64,000 bases of DNA. It comes from Blasia pusilla (Eukaryota > Marchantiophyta > Marchantiopsida > Blasiales). The notes beneath the pieces were generated by a model, which saw only the letters and a list, made by a program, of their open reading frames with translations, was not told the origin of the DNA and made no database searches. The first letter of the stretch is position 1, and each line of letters begins with the position of its first letter. The DNA is taken from contig CM114273.1 in NCBI GenBank assembly GCA_050084515.1, positions 11,160,001 through 11,224,000 of the forward strand. Direction: 5' to 3'. The translations under genes were made by a program, and so were the position numbers. Positions 38,701-51,252 of this stretch are shown piece by piece.

Positions 38701-41700
38701 GAATGCTTCCACAATATGGTATGGTGTATCATATAATTCAAAAGTCGCATAGTTCTGGGAAATATTCACTGCTCTCTTTCTCTCTCTCCTCCCACCTGAA
38801 CGGTCAAGCGTAAGTCATGGGGACACGCTAGTGACGCTACAGATACACAATGCGCAATGCGCATAGTCCACACGACACAGCAGTGAGAAAACCATTACCA
38901 AGATAGGTTGCAAGTCTATGGCTTCGCTTGCAACGTTAGTCTCCGTCCACACCGGGCACTAGAAATTGGCATATTGCTCGTTCCGTCGCCATAAATCTCA
39001 CGAGGGCACCGTATGCAAAATTGCTGAACCGAAGCAAAACAAGTCATCACTCGGTCCACCTCAAAGGAATCATCAGTTGGAGCTACAATTACAATGTGAA
39101 AGACACTTCTAGTTAGGGCTTTAATCGTAACCTTGCCGTGACACCTGATAGCCCGCCCCAATTGTGGCAGCTCTTAATCTCACTTACCTCACTTACTTCC
39201 AGTGCCTTATGTTGACTTTGTGTACTCTCAAATCTCCGACAAGAGTTGCAAGAGAGCTACATATACTTCGCGAGAAACATAGGAAATTCGAACTGCATGA
39301 AGTGGTCATTCCTTTTCATCAATGCACACGCACGGATGAATTCGTTCACTTCAAGCGTCACAACTACAACGCAATCTACGCTAGTAATTAAATAAGGAGG
39401 CAATTGTCCAGCCAAGAAGTGCATGTCTCAGAAGTTCTAAGGAGATTGTTCACACATTTGATGGAGGAAAATTGCGTGTAAGAACGGATGGTATTGATTG
39501 CCCATGCTTTTCAAAATAGAATTATGAATGCTATCAATTTGATTGAGTTTTAAATGGAACCCTGCCATGGTGTAACATTCTTCACTACATATGGGGGGGG
39601 ACCACCACAGGCATAGTGACTTCTGGTGAAGATACCAAATGACAATGTTTATGATAATATATGGGACAATGCTATCGGATTTGTCAGGTGAAGATTTACG
39701 TCACCCCGTGTGAAATGCATGATACAAATTCAATGTACTTCACCACGTATCTACTTATTGTACTTGTGAGTAAACATGGGTACCGCAAAAGGATTTAACA
39801 ATAAACATCATGTACATACAACGTTTAGAGAGAGTACTTGAGTCCTACACAAACGATCAGTTCATGTTTTGGCACCAGACATGTACATAACTTCAAAGAA
39901 ACCCTTTCAATCTCAACTGAAGAAAACGTTTACCTACAAGTGTTAAGGTATACGAGGCAAGTGGTCCAGTTCATGCTTTATCCTGCCAAGAATTTCAAAT
40001 ATGGAGTCCACAACAGGGAGCCAGACAAGGAGTAAGATTTGTTAATTTCTTTCCCGTGTATGAGACCGTGTGGAAGATACATTCCTTGTCAAGCCATCTA
40101 TGCATCAGTAAATTGGTACTCAAGAGTGCATGGACTGTTGCACAGATACAGTGTTTGCCAAACCATCCATGGTTTAATTGCATCCAAGAGTTTTCAGGAA
40201 ACTCCTCGTACAGTTTCTCCAGAAGGCACCTAATCCTCCACAGCTCTCATGGTACCTGGCAGCACACCAAAAACAGTGAGCCGACAGCTCCAGGCATGCC
40301 ATCCGAGGGCATCATCACAGCAAAAACCACACTTCTAGCATTCATGCAAGTGTTGACGAGCATATCCAAACCAAGATAGAACTTTTGAACTAGCCCCAGT
40401 TTGCGCGCAATACTTTTCTTGATGAAGGATTGGCAAAGAGGTCTCTTGAGGATCCTTCAACCTTCCAAGGCAGAAAATGGTGATTCAGTGAGAAGTGTTC
40501 ACTCAGGAGCTCCTATGAAGTGAGTAAGGGTACTCGATTATGAATAACACAGAAAAGGTAAAATCCAAGTATGGCAACACAATGACAAGTTTATGCTTGG
40601 TAACTCAACCCTGTCAATGAAACCACTTCTAAAATGACTTGCACCCTGATAGGCTAAAGGAAAGTGTGGTCAAATAGGTCTCTTGAGGAATCGAGAGAAA
40701 AGAGTGAAGTATCATTTCAATATCCCTAAAACTAGAACATACCTTCAGTACTCTTGAAGTAAAAGGATAAGATCACCAAACTCTAAATACGACCACCTCC
40801 CCACTACATTCATTTAAATTTAACTCTAGTTAGTTCGGCAAACCATGGTTAAAAGTCTCTCATTTCAGTTAGGTTAATAGTTATCTTTTAACTGTTATTG
40901 TTAGTTCTGGTTAAGTTAATTATGCTCTTAATGAGTTGACTTGACCGTGGTGTGGCCTGCTCAAGGTGTATTGGCTTGCTCATGGTGTGCTGGCTGATTA
41001 GTTAGCCTGCACCCTTCCACCTTGCCTTAGTATGTAGTGGTCTCTTTTTCCCTTACTAGATTTGGCGAAGTGACCAAAATTTGGTCAAAAGATTTATTTT
41101 GAATTCAATGAAATGAGGTTATGCTAATGTGAAAGGGATAAACTTTGACATACTGGAAAACATGGGCACCCCACTAGCAAAGTATATAAACCTCTATCTC
41201 TTTCTTACTCTTCGATTCTCTTCTACTCCTGCCCTATACAGCACTGTGTCTTGAGATTAGCTCCTACACACCTGAAGCTCTAGAGGCTGGTTTTCTTGTT
41301 CAACTAAGAAGGAGACGTGCATTGGCATGGAGGACGCTCCAAGAATCAATCTGTCACATACTCCTGCATCTTGGTTTCAACCACCTATTTTAAGTTCCTG
41401 TGTATTCTAATAAGGTGTTGCTCTATTGAGCACCCAGTTCTCAATAAAAGTTGCACACTAGCTCTGCATGCAATCCATCTCAGATTTACTCTTCCAGGTT
41501 CGTATGTGATTACCCTCTTGTATTTGGTTCAGTGGAAGATCCTGTAGGGATCTGCTTTCTATATATGCATTTAAAGTTTTAAAAGTAAGATCCGAGAGAA
41601 GTAGAGCTCTGATTTCGACATCTCAGTCATGATGTTAGCTGGCACTAAAATCCCCCATAAAATAGATAACAGGGACTACTAGTCCAAGAGGAAACACACC

Positions 41701-43433
41701 AAATCAAAGTGAAACAACAGAAAAGTAGCACTCCATACCTCCTAAATTTTAAGAGATTCACCACCCAATGATCCCATAGAGTTGGACCAATAGCATCCAC
41801 AAACAACTAACCCATCGGTACACCTTTTCAACAGGAGCTATCCTAAAAGCATGCACAAGACTGCAACTTATGAAGCATTCCGGAAAACCATTACAAGGTT
41901 CCATGTTCTCTGTGTGAACATGTTACACTTAATTTAACAAGTGGCGGTCAAAGAGTTCTGAATCTCAGACATGCCAATTTCTGGCATGTGAGATTTCCAA
42001 TCTGGACACTCTGAGAATTCGTTGCAGAGAATAGGTCTCACAAACAAAGCAAAGTTAAGAAAATAAATGTCCGCAAAGATGATGGATGTGCTATGCTGTG
42101 GGGATTCCAAAATTATATGGTGTTTACCTCCACCACGAACTATAGTTGGTTGGCATGTTTTGTCTGGGTATCCTCAGTCTTTAGTTCCATTAGCAAAGGC
42201 ATCACAGGCAGTTACGAGTTCAGACTCGTACTGATTCGCATCATCAGAGTTGCTGTACCAGAAAATCTGTCTCAATTCCTTGACCCCTTTGATCATTGAC
42301 CTCTGATATATAAAAGCCGTAAAAGACCTCTGATTACTACATTCAAGGTTCCCTTGAATTATCCCAATTAAAGGCTTTTGGATGCTACAAACAACCGTGC
42401 AGTCAAGAGAAATCTGGTTCTCAAACCTTACGAGGAAATTGCAATCAGTCTAAGCCAGACCTTGGATAAGAGCTTAGGCCGTCCTGGTTACTGACAAATC
42501 AGGTGAAGTTTTGCATACGCACTGAAAATCTTGAAAAGAACTATACGAAACGAACACCCTCACCAGTTCAAATTTCTCAAAGTCTGAAACTTGATCATGG
42601 GAACTGGCAACAGATAATTCCAATGCTGGAACTTTCATTCATTTAAAACGGGGTTGGCAGAGTTATCCAGCTCTAAAATCTTGTGTCCGATCATGACTTG
42701 TAGATCCATGTCATCTACTCTAGTTAGATTAAAAATATTGCAGGGCTACATATTATGCTAGAAACTACACTCTAACAGACCACATGAGGACACCCTCCGC
42801 CACCTGGCCGCCAAGGACAAAATCTTGAAATGATGGTGCAAGAGGAAAGCCAGCCGTTGAGATCCTAAACATTTCCCTGCTACCACAATTGCCCGCGCTG
42901 TTAGATCCCAAAGCCTGGATGATGATTAGATACGCCAAGGTGACGCCTGTAACACAATCAACGGTTCATAGTAGCGCAGCAAGTTCTTACCTCCAATAAT
43001 TATGATTGAAGTGAAGAAAGATCTCATCTTTTTCTCACATTTTGGTTCTCTCTCTTGTGAAGCAGGAAGAAGTGGGAGAGAGCGACCTACGAGTTTGCAC
43101 CCGTGGGGTCGCAAGATCTAAATGGGCACCTCAAACTTGCGATGCATCTGACAAGTATGAACGTGACCAACGAATCCAACATTTGCCCTGCCATCTTGCT
43201 GAACAGAGACTGTTCAAAACGATCAACTTTGAGCAGCGCCGGTTTCCACAGATAGAAACCCTAACCGAGCACCAAAAAATTCAGGCCAGAAGCATGATCG
43301 TGCGACGCAGAGCTCGGATATGACAGCGGTGAGCATGACACGACTACCACCGTTTCGCGTAATCACGACAACATTGATCGGTTGAATGTCGTTCTATAAT
43401 GTATTTTCTGTGTGCACAGGAAGAAAAAGTAAA
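35766..43433. other. Long intergenic stretch, no recognisable gene
   Basis: 35766-37850 is AT-rich. 37900-39400 is a GC-richer island with no protein motif. 39400-43430 has intermediate composition and includes the TATATAAA candidate at 41183. No transposon protein or RNA gene was found. Confidence 0.4.
41183..41190 (+). promoter_or_regulatory. Possible TATA box (TATATAAA)
   Basis: TATATAAA is followed by a CT-rich tract and a run resembling a plant transcription start region or an LTR U3/R border. No gene is recognised downstream, so it is only a candidate. Confidence 0.25.
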
Positions 43434-43767
43434 TCACCCACCAAGATAGCGCTTCCTGTTGGCACTCTGAGCGTCCTCCATGAGCTTATCCAGCGACACT
43501 TGCAAATGCTCCTCCCACTTCACGACCGCGTTTCCAAAAGCGCTTCCCAATCCCATCGCTAATACATGCTCCCAAGGGTCTGCACCCCAAAACAAGTAGC
43601 CCAAACCATTATAGTTTTACCGTCAGACCCCGGCATCCAGGAATACTACAGACAGAGATATAAGGATGGCACTCACGTCGCATGAGCGGTAATTTGCGTA
43701 CTCCATTTGAGTAAAGTTGCACAAACAAGCCCATTGTCGCCCCGAGGAAGCTTGCTGTGGCCACCAT
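43434..43767 (-). CDS. Small conserved-looking membrane-type protein, 78 aa, two coding exons
   Basis: Exons are 43677-43767 and 43434-43579 on the minus strand. The donor is CGAC|GTGAGT and the acceptor GTGCAG|ACCC; the joined frame is 237 nt, 78 aa plus TGA. The start ATG sits in a good context (GAGATGGTGG). The frame is open further upstream to a possible acceptor at 43822, so a 5'UTR intron or an N-terminal extension is possible. The N-terminal third is hydrophobic and glycine-rich (FLGATMGLFVQLYSNG) and could be one membrane segment. It is followed by KLPLMRHPWEHV spanning the splice junction, then an amphipathic tail rich in Lys and Glu. The joined motif resembles a short plant protein I have seen annotated only as uncharacterised. 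I recall no function and assign none. It lies downstream of the proteasome gene on the same strand, 1.8 kb away. Confidence 0.7.
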
Positions 43768-45571
43768 CTCGTCTCTCTGCGATTGCGCCTTTCCGAGACA
43801 ATCCCAATCGCCAGTCAATACCTTAGAAAGTAAAGTAAATACAGACACAACTATGAGAAATGAGAAAAGAAATGAAAGACAAGCCAAGAAGGTTAGGCCG
43901 AAGTGACAACGATCACTACAAAACAAATGGAATCTAAAGGTTCCAGGAACAGTACAGTTAAGTACCAGGGGCTAATTAACAAACATCAATCGGTCTGGCC
44001 AAATGCAGGAGTAGTATGCTAATTATGTCCTGTGATCAGGGTGATGTAGAATCTATTTGATAATTCCTTCGCTTCATCAGGTCAACGTACTCGATGCAAT
44101 CGGCATTATTATCTCGGAATGAGAACATTTCGAGAGTTGTCGAGCCCAAAGTGTCTGCCTTGCTCTGATACACCTCCAGTTTCAGCTGGAGGAACTGTAA
44201 GTTTGGAGACGGGCTTCGCACGCCCTCATCACTCTGTGGTATAGAGGCCAATGGTGGAATTGAGGATGGCTCAAGTGATCTGGTGAGTTTCCCGACGACC
44301 TTCTTTGTTCAAAGCCGGACGCTTCCGGGGTGGAGTACCTCACAGTTTTGTACAAATGTAGGCACCTCATCAAATTTGTGAAGGTAAGACTTACACGTAG
44401 AATGCACATGCAGAAGTAGTTACAAGCTTCGACCGTTGTGGTTGGGAGACTCAACGAGTCCCATGACAGTTAATTTTTACTCGTATCTTCGAGAAATGTT
44501 AAGTCGATTGCCAATTCACATCGGATTACTCACTAGACAGAAATTTGCGGATCATCCAGATACCATGCTCTCCTTCAATGTCGATTACCAATTCACATCC
44601 AATTACTAACTAAACTCAAATTTTCAGATGAACCAGATTCCAAGCTTTTCTTCACTTATACCAACAACCGTACCATCACATTGTCGAAAACTGTGGTGGG
44701 CCTGGTGTGCGTGCAAAGGTAGATTCCCAGAAAACTCTCCCCAGCAAAGACAGGTCCGTAGTGTGCTTTTAAGTTTCCAACAACCGAGCCAGTACTCGCC
44801 CTGGAGGAAGGATACAAGTTCCAATTTTTTAGTGGGACTCCACACAAGTCACAATTCCAGTGGCAAAACCGTTGCCAAAACGATTCCATGTTTGCAACTG
44901 TGCCCAAGTTGGGCTTCAGATGTCTTGATCTCATCACAGGTTACGCACAGCGACAAGACCCTTAGACAACACTCACATGTCTGGCAAACAAGATTGCCTG
45001 GGTGAAAACCGTACAAGTATCCAATCACGAGGAATGCAAGTGCAACACATACTTCTACTGCATTGCAGTATTGAAGGTTTAAGAGTTTGTGCCCAAGGAG
45101 TTCACAGAAATTGGTTCACGGTCCCAAAAACTTGTCAATGAACCACATCATGAAAATTGATGACAGCTCTACGATAGCTTTAGGTAGTGACCAGTAGTGG
45201 ATAAATCAACCATTCTTCAGCTGGACATGTATTGTATGCATAGTGACATTGGGGAACCGAGGGACTGTATCTGTCGAACACCTCAAATCTGAGAAGGGCA
45301 TTTGATATCACCACCATTAAAAATGACCTGATAATACTTGATCTCCGTAATGTTGTCCAATGGGAATTGGCAAGAGGGGAAAATTCATTGAGAGCAGAAT
45401 GCACCATTTGACATGGAATGTGCAGGAGGATGCTGCAAGTTTTATGAGGCAGACATGTATAATCAGATGGCACATGAGTACGCCCTACTTCAATTATTGA
45501 CAGCCACCCACTCATTCGCAGCAAAATGGAATAAAGCCATTCTCTGTTTAGATGAATGTTATGGATCATTA
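43768..45571. other. Intergenic between the 78-aa gene and the proteasome gene
   Basis: Likely holds the 5'UTR and promoter of the 78-aa gene and the 3'UTR of the proteasome gene. No clear poly(A) or TATA signal could be fixed. Confidence 0.35.
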
Positions 45572-48013
45572 TCAATCTCTTGGAGGACCCTTCTTTGCAG
45601 CTTCTGCCGCTGCCTTCTCAGCTTCTATCCCAGCCACTATTTCTTCAACTTCAGATTCCTCCAAAAGGCGCAATCCTTCTGTTCGGGTCATGACTGCAAT
45701 TTCTATATTCTTACCTCCGCTCTCCACCACCTGCCATAAAGTGCAAAAAGTCAAGATTCCTGACGCTGAATCAAACCCAATGAAATTCATGGCCTTCAGT
45801 AATTCACCTTACACAAGCACTACATTTCTTTCTCATTTATGCTCCTCTGCTAGAGCCTCATCAGTGATAAAGTAGATTAATTACAGCATGGGTTTATGCA
45901 ATCCTCGACTTTAAATCACTTTCTCCAGAGATGTAGATCATCCACCTGGGACTGTAGGAAGCATCAAGACGGCCTACTACTCTTGAACTCCCAAAGGTAT
46001 CAATCCAATGGCATAGTCAACAACTGCATGAACTTGGTAGGTATGAATTGAAGAGCACAAAGCTTTAGGGCCCAATATTTGAGTCAAAAGTATGTCAATT
46101 CAGTGATCCCCTCCCACACCCAACGCGTGAAAGCTTCTCGAGATTATAAAGGCGTCCAACCCTTGACCTTGTAATACATTATACATGCAACAAACATGAG
46201 ACGAGCAAATTCCACCCCAAGGCTAGGAAAACCGAGGGTGGCATATGATCAAGTCCCACGCAGTATCTCCTGATCATATGCCACCCTCACTGGCACACCG
46301 ATGAGTGAAAACGGGAAAGGTTTTCCTAAAGGTTTCTTGAAAACCTGATAGGTATCAATTGAAGAACACAAAGCTTTAGGGATAAACATTCGATGCATAG
46401 GTATGCCAATTCATTTATCTCCTCCCACAGTCAACATGTGAAAACTTGTTGAGATTACACAGATATCCAACCCTAGACTTTGTAATACGATAAACAAGCA
46501 TCAAGTCATGCGACGAACAACTTCATCCAAAAGACTATGAAAACAGACTACTTGCTCACGTCCCATGCAATATCTGCTAATCATACGGGACCCTCACTGG
46601 CACACCAATAAGTAAGAAAGAGCTACGTTTTCCTATAAGATTTCTTAAAACCAACCAGACAAGCTTCTCAATTCGACACACATACCTACCACCAGTGACA
46701 TCATAGGGAAGACAAAAGATCGCAACCTGAACTCTTACCTCGAGCAGAGCACGCACAGCAAGCTTCACGGTCTCTTTTCCTGAGGTTTCTGTATAATTCT
46801 TCTCCAAGAATTCACGTACAGAATTGTCATTGCGCCCAGTTGCATTGGCTTTCCAGGCCTTGAAACTGCCAGAGGGTTCTGTTTGATAAAGAGATGGTAC
46901 GCCGGTATACGGATCAAATCCAACAATAATTGTTGAAATTCCAAAAGGTCTTACTCCCCCGCTTTGAGTATACTTTTGTTGAAGACCAGCAATGAAGCGA
47001 GTAATATATTCTACCGTGACTGGATCTTCCACAGTAAGTCTGTGACTCTGGCACTCAACCCGAGCCCTATTCACCAGAACTCTTGCATCTGCAGTAAGTC
47101 CGGCAAAGGCAAGGGATATGTGGTCATCCACTTTAAGAATTTTTCGCACAGTCCTGAAACCCAACCCACAGTAGATCTTGTCAGTCTAGAGAATCACCAT
47201 GCAATGGCCAAACACTACTATCTGGTTTAAATGGTGACTGACGACTAGACTTTGAACAAGAGCGTCCTGGTCCACTGGTGAATTAAAGAATATGATTTTC
47301 ATCTTCAGAGGTTTGTTGTCCGCGCTTGAAGACAAATGCAGTGATCGCTCAAAAAGCACTACGGATCCATGACGAGGCGGATTTCCGCAAAATCCATTCC
47401 AGAAGTTCAGGGATAACCTGTTCCTCTTCGTATGCATGATAAGAGGATAAGGAAGTGACCTTGAAAACTACACCGATCATCCTCGAAGGAAGAAACCCTA
47501 ATAACTAAGTGACTTGGGAAATTCGTCAAATACTAATTGATGCATAACTTAACAATCAAAAAATGCAATGCTTCAAATTGTTCTTCTGTTGAATCATGAA
47601 GTGACAAATCTGTCAAACAAGCCCTGCGGCCAGCATTGAACTGAGAGCCACAATAATCAAACAACCCTGAATCTTCTGACGAACCACGAAAGTCGCCTCT
47701 TTCGGAATTTCCGGCAACCCCACAAGATCCAACAGAGCCATTCCCCAGAAAAGGTCTTCAGAAACTCCCAAGTTTTAGCTCATTATAACCCAGTAAAGGC
47801 AAGAAAAAGCGCAAGCAGGATGGGCTGATCGCAAACAAACCGAGCATCTTCAAGTTTGGCTGTAGACTTCTTCTCAACTCCTAAAACAATGGTGTCAGTC
47901 CCTCTTACACCCACAGCCGCATTTCCTTTACGCACCGCCTCCAATGCATACTCCACCTGAAAGAGGTGTCCATCCGGTGAAAACACCGTAATTGCCCGGT
48001 CATACCGCGCCAT
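45572..48013 (-). CDS. PSMA7 (plant PAD1): 20S proteasome subunit alpha type-7 (three exons)
   Basis: Structural alpha subunit of the outer ring of the 20S proteasome core; it helps form the gated entry pore and the docking surface for regulators, in cytosol and nucleus. Exons on the minus strand are 47841-48013, 46739-47153 and 45572-45730. All junctions are GT-AG (donors CTCG|GTTTGT and GAG|GTAAGA; acceptors TTTCAG|GACTG and GGCAG|GTGG). The joined frame is 747 nt, 248 aa plus stop, the same length as the human subunit. Residues 4-26 carry the alpha-type signature ([12 protein letters not shown], then QVEYA). The protein also has [15 protein letters not shown], the [10 protein letters not shown] and [20 protein letters not shown] blocks, RPFGIS, and YQTEPSG. 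As expected for an alpha subunit there is no catalytic N-terminal Thr, and the C-terminus is short and charged (KKGPPRD). The start is the only ATG that gives the conserved [11 protein letters not shown]. No frameshift or stop is seen, so it is probably functional. Intron 2 is expanded by a tandem duplication. Confidence 0.96.
46039..46655 (-). repeat. Tandem duplication of about 310 bp in proteasome intron 2
   Basis: 46039-46349 and 46350-46655 align throughout (AGGTAT, TTGAAGA, CACAAAGCTTTAGGG, CCCTCACTGGCACACC, GTTTTCCTA). They differ by many substitutions. Both units lie wholly within intron 2 (45731-46738) of the proteasome alpha-7 gene. Confidence 0.85.
46234..46288. repeat. Perfect 18-bp inverted repeat in intron
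   Basis: Arms 46234-46251 and 46271-46288 are exact reverse complements with a 19-nt loop. They lie in the first unit of the intronic duplication; the second unit has only an eroded version. Confidence 0.9.
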
Positions 48014-49127
48014 CTTTTTCTACTTGACTCAACTCTTCCGCGAGAGAAAATGCCACACGCACCACGATCCCAAATCTGAATCTGCTCTTTCTTTCGCCTT
48101 TCCTGTCGTACCAGAAACACAAGCGAGGGAAATGTTCAGCTCGTGGACAGACACTCCCCTCTCTCCTTTCCTCTGGATCGACAACAAGGCGTACGTCCAA
48201 AGTTTGGGTTTAGGTCCCGCTTGATACTTTGTGCCACCAGACGGTGCCAATTACCTTAAGGCGGTGATCCGTTAGTATGGCAGCAGAATAACTTAAACTC
48301 CTAGGTTCTTCCTCGCTTCTAAGTTAGGTTGGATTTTTTTTAATCTTCTAATTTTGTTCATTTACACAAGTATGCGGCCTATTCAGTTTGTCTAATGATG
48401 GCGAAAAAAAACGCAAGTGACGAAATGTTTGGAATTGAGAGTATACCTAATAACTTCTTTGCAGTGATTTAAGTTTCTGATATGTGGCTATTTGTGTTTT
48501 ATTTAGATAAAATGATGGGGGGGGGGGGAGTTGAAATTAAGTAGTTGAATTTAGTTGAGAAGTATTACAGTAATAATTTAGAAGTAGCTGCATGGTAGAG
48601 TATGGGAATTTGTGAAGCTGAATAAAAAATCATAAATTTTATTTTTATCATAAGTGAGTGACTATGAGAAGGTGCGTGAAACGGTTTGTGATTGATTTCG
48701 TTTCCGAATGCTAGTAAGGTTGAAATGAAATAGCACATTAAATTTGTTGGGCGAAAAAGGGCACTGACAAGGCAGCCTGCTGGAAAGTTGAACGATTGGA
48801 GTTGCTAATGTTGGTCAGCAGGAGTAAGATGTATTGATGAGATAGAAATTACAAGTATTTCAAGTGAAAAAGTTATGATGCATAATGAGAAGAAAAGTTT
48901 TGCAATAAAATGAACATGTAGTGGAGTTAGAGCTAGATGGAGAAAAATCAGAAAAGATTGTAGAAAGTCTGAGCAAATATCCGCAGATTATTGTATTCAG
49001 GAGTGAAAATGAACTTGATAGAGTGTCTACGTGAGTCTGGCAGTAGAAAGACAGAGCAAGTAGTGGCCAAAAACGTGATTGCTCAAGTCGTTATATTATG
49101 TGAGGTGACAATAAAATAGCCACATTA
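48014..49127. other. Upstream region of the proteasome gene
   Basis: 48014-48300 is GC-richer and probably contains the promoter and 5'UTR of the minus-strand proteasome gene. Beyond about 48300 it becomes AT-rich with no gene. Confidence 0.4.
48517..48528 (+). repeat. G12 homopolymer
   Basis: Twelve consecutive G in AT-rich sequence, about 0.5 kb upstream of the proteasome gene start. Confidence 0.95.
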
Positions 49128-49514
49128 CTACCCTTTATACTCTCTTAGCATGGATTGAACGATGCTAAGTTTCAGAGCAAGTGATGGACTATGTTGTATA
49201 AGAGGACCGACAAGCCTTGCAAACTCGGAAAGGTGCTTCTTTGCCTCTTGGAGTTGTTTTTTCAAAGCTTCAACCTCAGTGACCTGCTACTGGTTGCTTT
49301 CAAGAGAAGAGTTGAGAAGCTCATTGAGATCTGCAATCTTTATAGACATGGCCAACAGTTTATCCCCTTCCTCAAGCAACTTGCAATTGTGGTCTTGTGT
49401 ACGTGGCAGGTGGTCCTCATCATTATTTTTGTCTTGGCTGTAGGAGACATTTACATCAACATAGTCTAGCTCGTGGCCCATGTTGTAATGAGTGGTACGT
49501 GATGAAGAACTCAT
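49128..49514 (-). pseudogene. Coiled-coil reading frame with one in-frame stop
   Basis: Reading the minus strand from the ATG at 49514 gives 75 aa, a single TAG, then the same frame continues another 52 aa to a stop at 49128. The part after the TAG is a clear amphipathic helix (VEALKKQLQEAKKHLSEFA), and the part before it (LAMSIKIADLNELLNSSLES) is also helical, so the two halves look like one coiled coil. It lies about 0.67 kb downstream of the 297-aa gene on the same strand. It could be a further exon of that gene, a separate gene, or a relic. I do not recognise the protein. Confidence 0.35.
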
Positions 49515-50186
49515 CTGATGAAATGGACTGCGACGACATGGTCTTCCTGTTCATTGCCCTGCTCGTTGTTTCAATAAAGTACAAATTATAAATGAAACTC
49601 AAAAATGAGAGTAGGTCATAATGCAAGGATGGTGTACATAATGTAAAGATTCAAAAAACATAACTAAGCAATAGAAGGTGTACATCAATGCACCAAAAGA
49701 TCAAAAAAGAGATTATACTGAAGCTTAACAATAGACATAAGATATTGAAGGCAAAAAACATTAGAGTTAAATATGATATCCTGAATATGAAGAGTAGAAT
49801 GGAACAAAATGCATTGGAGAAACAATAAAATGCCGACATAAGAGTAATTTGAAAAAAACACTAGAGTTCTTAAATATATGAGGATGAAATACAAAAGTTA
49901 TTCAAAAGCAAAGACCGAGTAAGACGTTTGTAAAAGGACAGTGTCATTCTCTGGAATGTAGGAAAATCCAGAACTGAAAAGATGACCCAGTAGGAAGAAC
50001 AACATGGGTTTCAAAATGTCTACAATGATGACGATTCAATCATGAGTGGGTTTGGTCCTGCAAGATAACAACAGAGAGAATGTTAGATAGTCATTGTTGC
50101 AAAAATGTGGCAATAAAGGACTGAGAAATACATGGAGGATGAATGGTAACTGAACTAGCAATAGTGGAAATTACTAAAGCACATTT

Positions 50187-51252
50187 CTATTTGTTGGGTG
50201 GAGTGACAATTGAGTGTGGGTCATAAGAGGCACTCACTGGTGTCGGTAAGGTTAAACTGTGAACTTGAATGGGAGTGTTCTGAGGTAACTCAGAAGAAGT
50301 GTTTTGTATAGTGATAGGAGCAAGAGTAGAGGATACAATGATTACTTCATCAAAATCTGGGAACAAGTGCAGATATGGAGGGTTATCGAGGTCAATAGGC
50401 AAAGGAGCAAAATCTGGTAATTGTCCATCGTCACGAGAAATTTTCATGCGGTCGATGAGATGACTTACCTTAACAGAGGACAGGTCTAACAACATACCAA
50501 CTGGTAAGTGCATTTCATGTCCAATTGTCCTAAGCTGATCAAGGCGGATTCCACCACTAATGAGGTTAAACAGGCGGCTTGTATGTTTTTTGGTCACTGA
50601 TGCCTCTTTGAAGTTGACACTCCTGAACTTCAAAGCTTCTTTCTGGATGCCTGCACAATTTAACCAAAGAATGTAAGAACATTTGAGCATAGAGATTGTA
50701 GAAAACACATAATAAATTATAAGAAATGGAAAGGCAAAGTAATACCTAAGGCTGGGCCATCTTTACAAATGCGACGAAACTTGGAGTCCCACATTTGACC
50801 TTGACCTATAAAAGTCTGTTTCTGTCGACGTGTAACTCCATGTTCCCTGAAAGCCGGCATTATACCTAGATTTTCTAAGTACTTCATCTGATTCTCTGTA
50901 GGTGTCGTGTACGGAGGTTTGATATCTTCTTGTTGAGTGTGTATATTGTTCAAGATCATGCTGGCGAAATCCAAATAGCTCACAAGAACCTGATAAGGGA
51001 ATGTTAGTGGCCATGTTAAGAAAGGTAGTACTTCATATAAGAAGAGCAATTTGAGAAGCAACAAACCTCAAACGGAGCTTGATGTTGATGTTGAACTGTT
51101 GTAGAGTGCCGATCTGCAGCAAACTCGGAAGGATCAGCCACGTTGTCATTCTGATATGGAGATTGTCCAATCTGACCAATCTGCATCAGAAAATGAGACT
51201 CGGATGAAGACCTTGCAACTCGTCCACATGTGGATTTGAGTCGAGATGCCAT
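50187..51252 (-). CDS. Unrecognised 297-aa protein, intact three-exon gene
   Basis: Exons on the minus strand are 51067-51252, 50746-50989 and 50187-50650, with clean junctions (GAG|GTTTGT, ATCAG|GTTCTT, TTAG|GTATTA, GTGCAG|GCATCC). Lengths 186+244+464 give 894 nt, 297 aa plus stop, with no internal stop. An in-frame ATG 21 nt upstream (51273) would add MCVSLRS. The first 62 aa are Ser/Gln-rich and polar. Residues 63-144 include LVSYLDFASMILNNI and a basic stretch (HGVTRRQKQTFIGQG, WDSKFRRICKDG). The last exon has LFNLISGGIRLDQLR, MLLDLSSVKVSHLIDRM and the acidic-aromatic PIDLDNPPYLHLFPDFDEV, then a Pro/Thr/Ser-rich tail. No signal peptide or membrane segment is visible. I know no family with these motifs. 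A collinear decayed copy lies at 23885-24962. A degenerate Helitron lies 0.8 kb upstream on the same strand, so this may be a transposon-carried gene; that is inference. Confidence 0.6.

Noticed and set aside
44860-45110. Minus-strand stretch without stops encoding a hydrophobic segment and many Cys
   Set aside because: No ATG, no acceptor site after the upstream stop and no homologue recalled; likely chance.
48711-48722. CTAGTAAGGTTG as a possible minus-strand Helitron 3' end for the 52-55 kb element
   Set aside because: No GC-rich palindrome at the expected distance and no shared sequence with the other termini.
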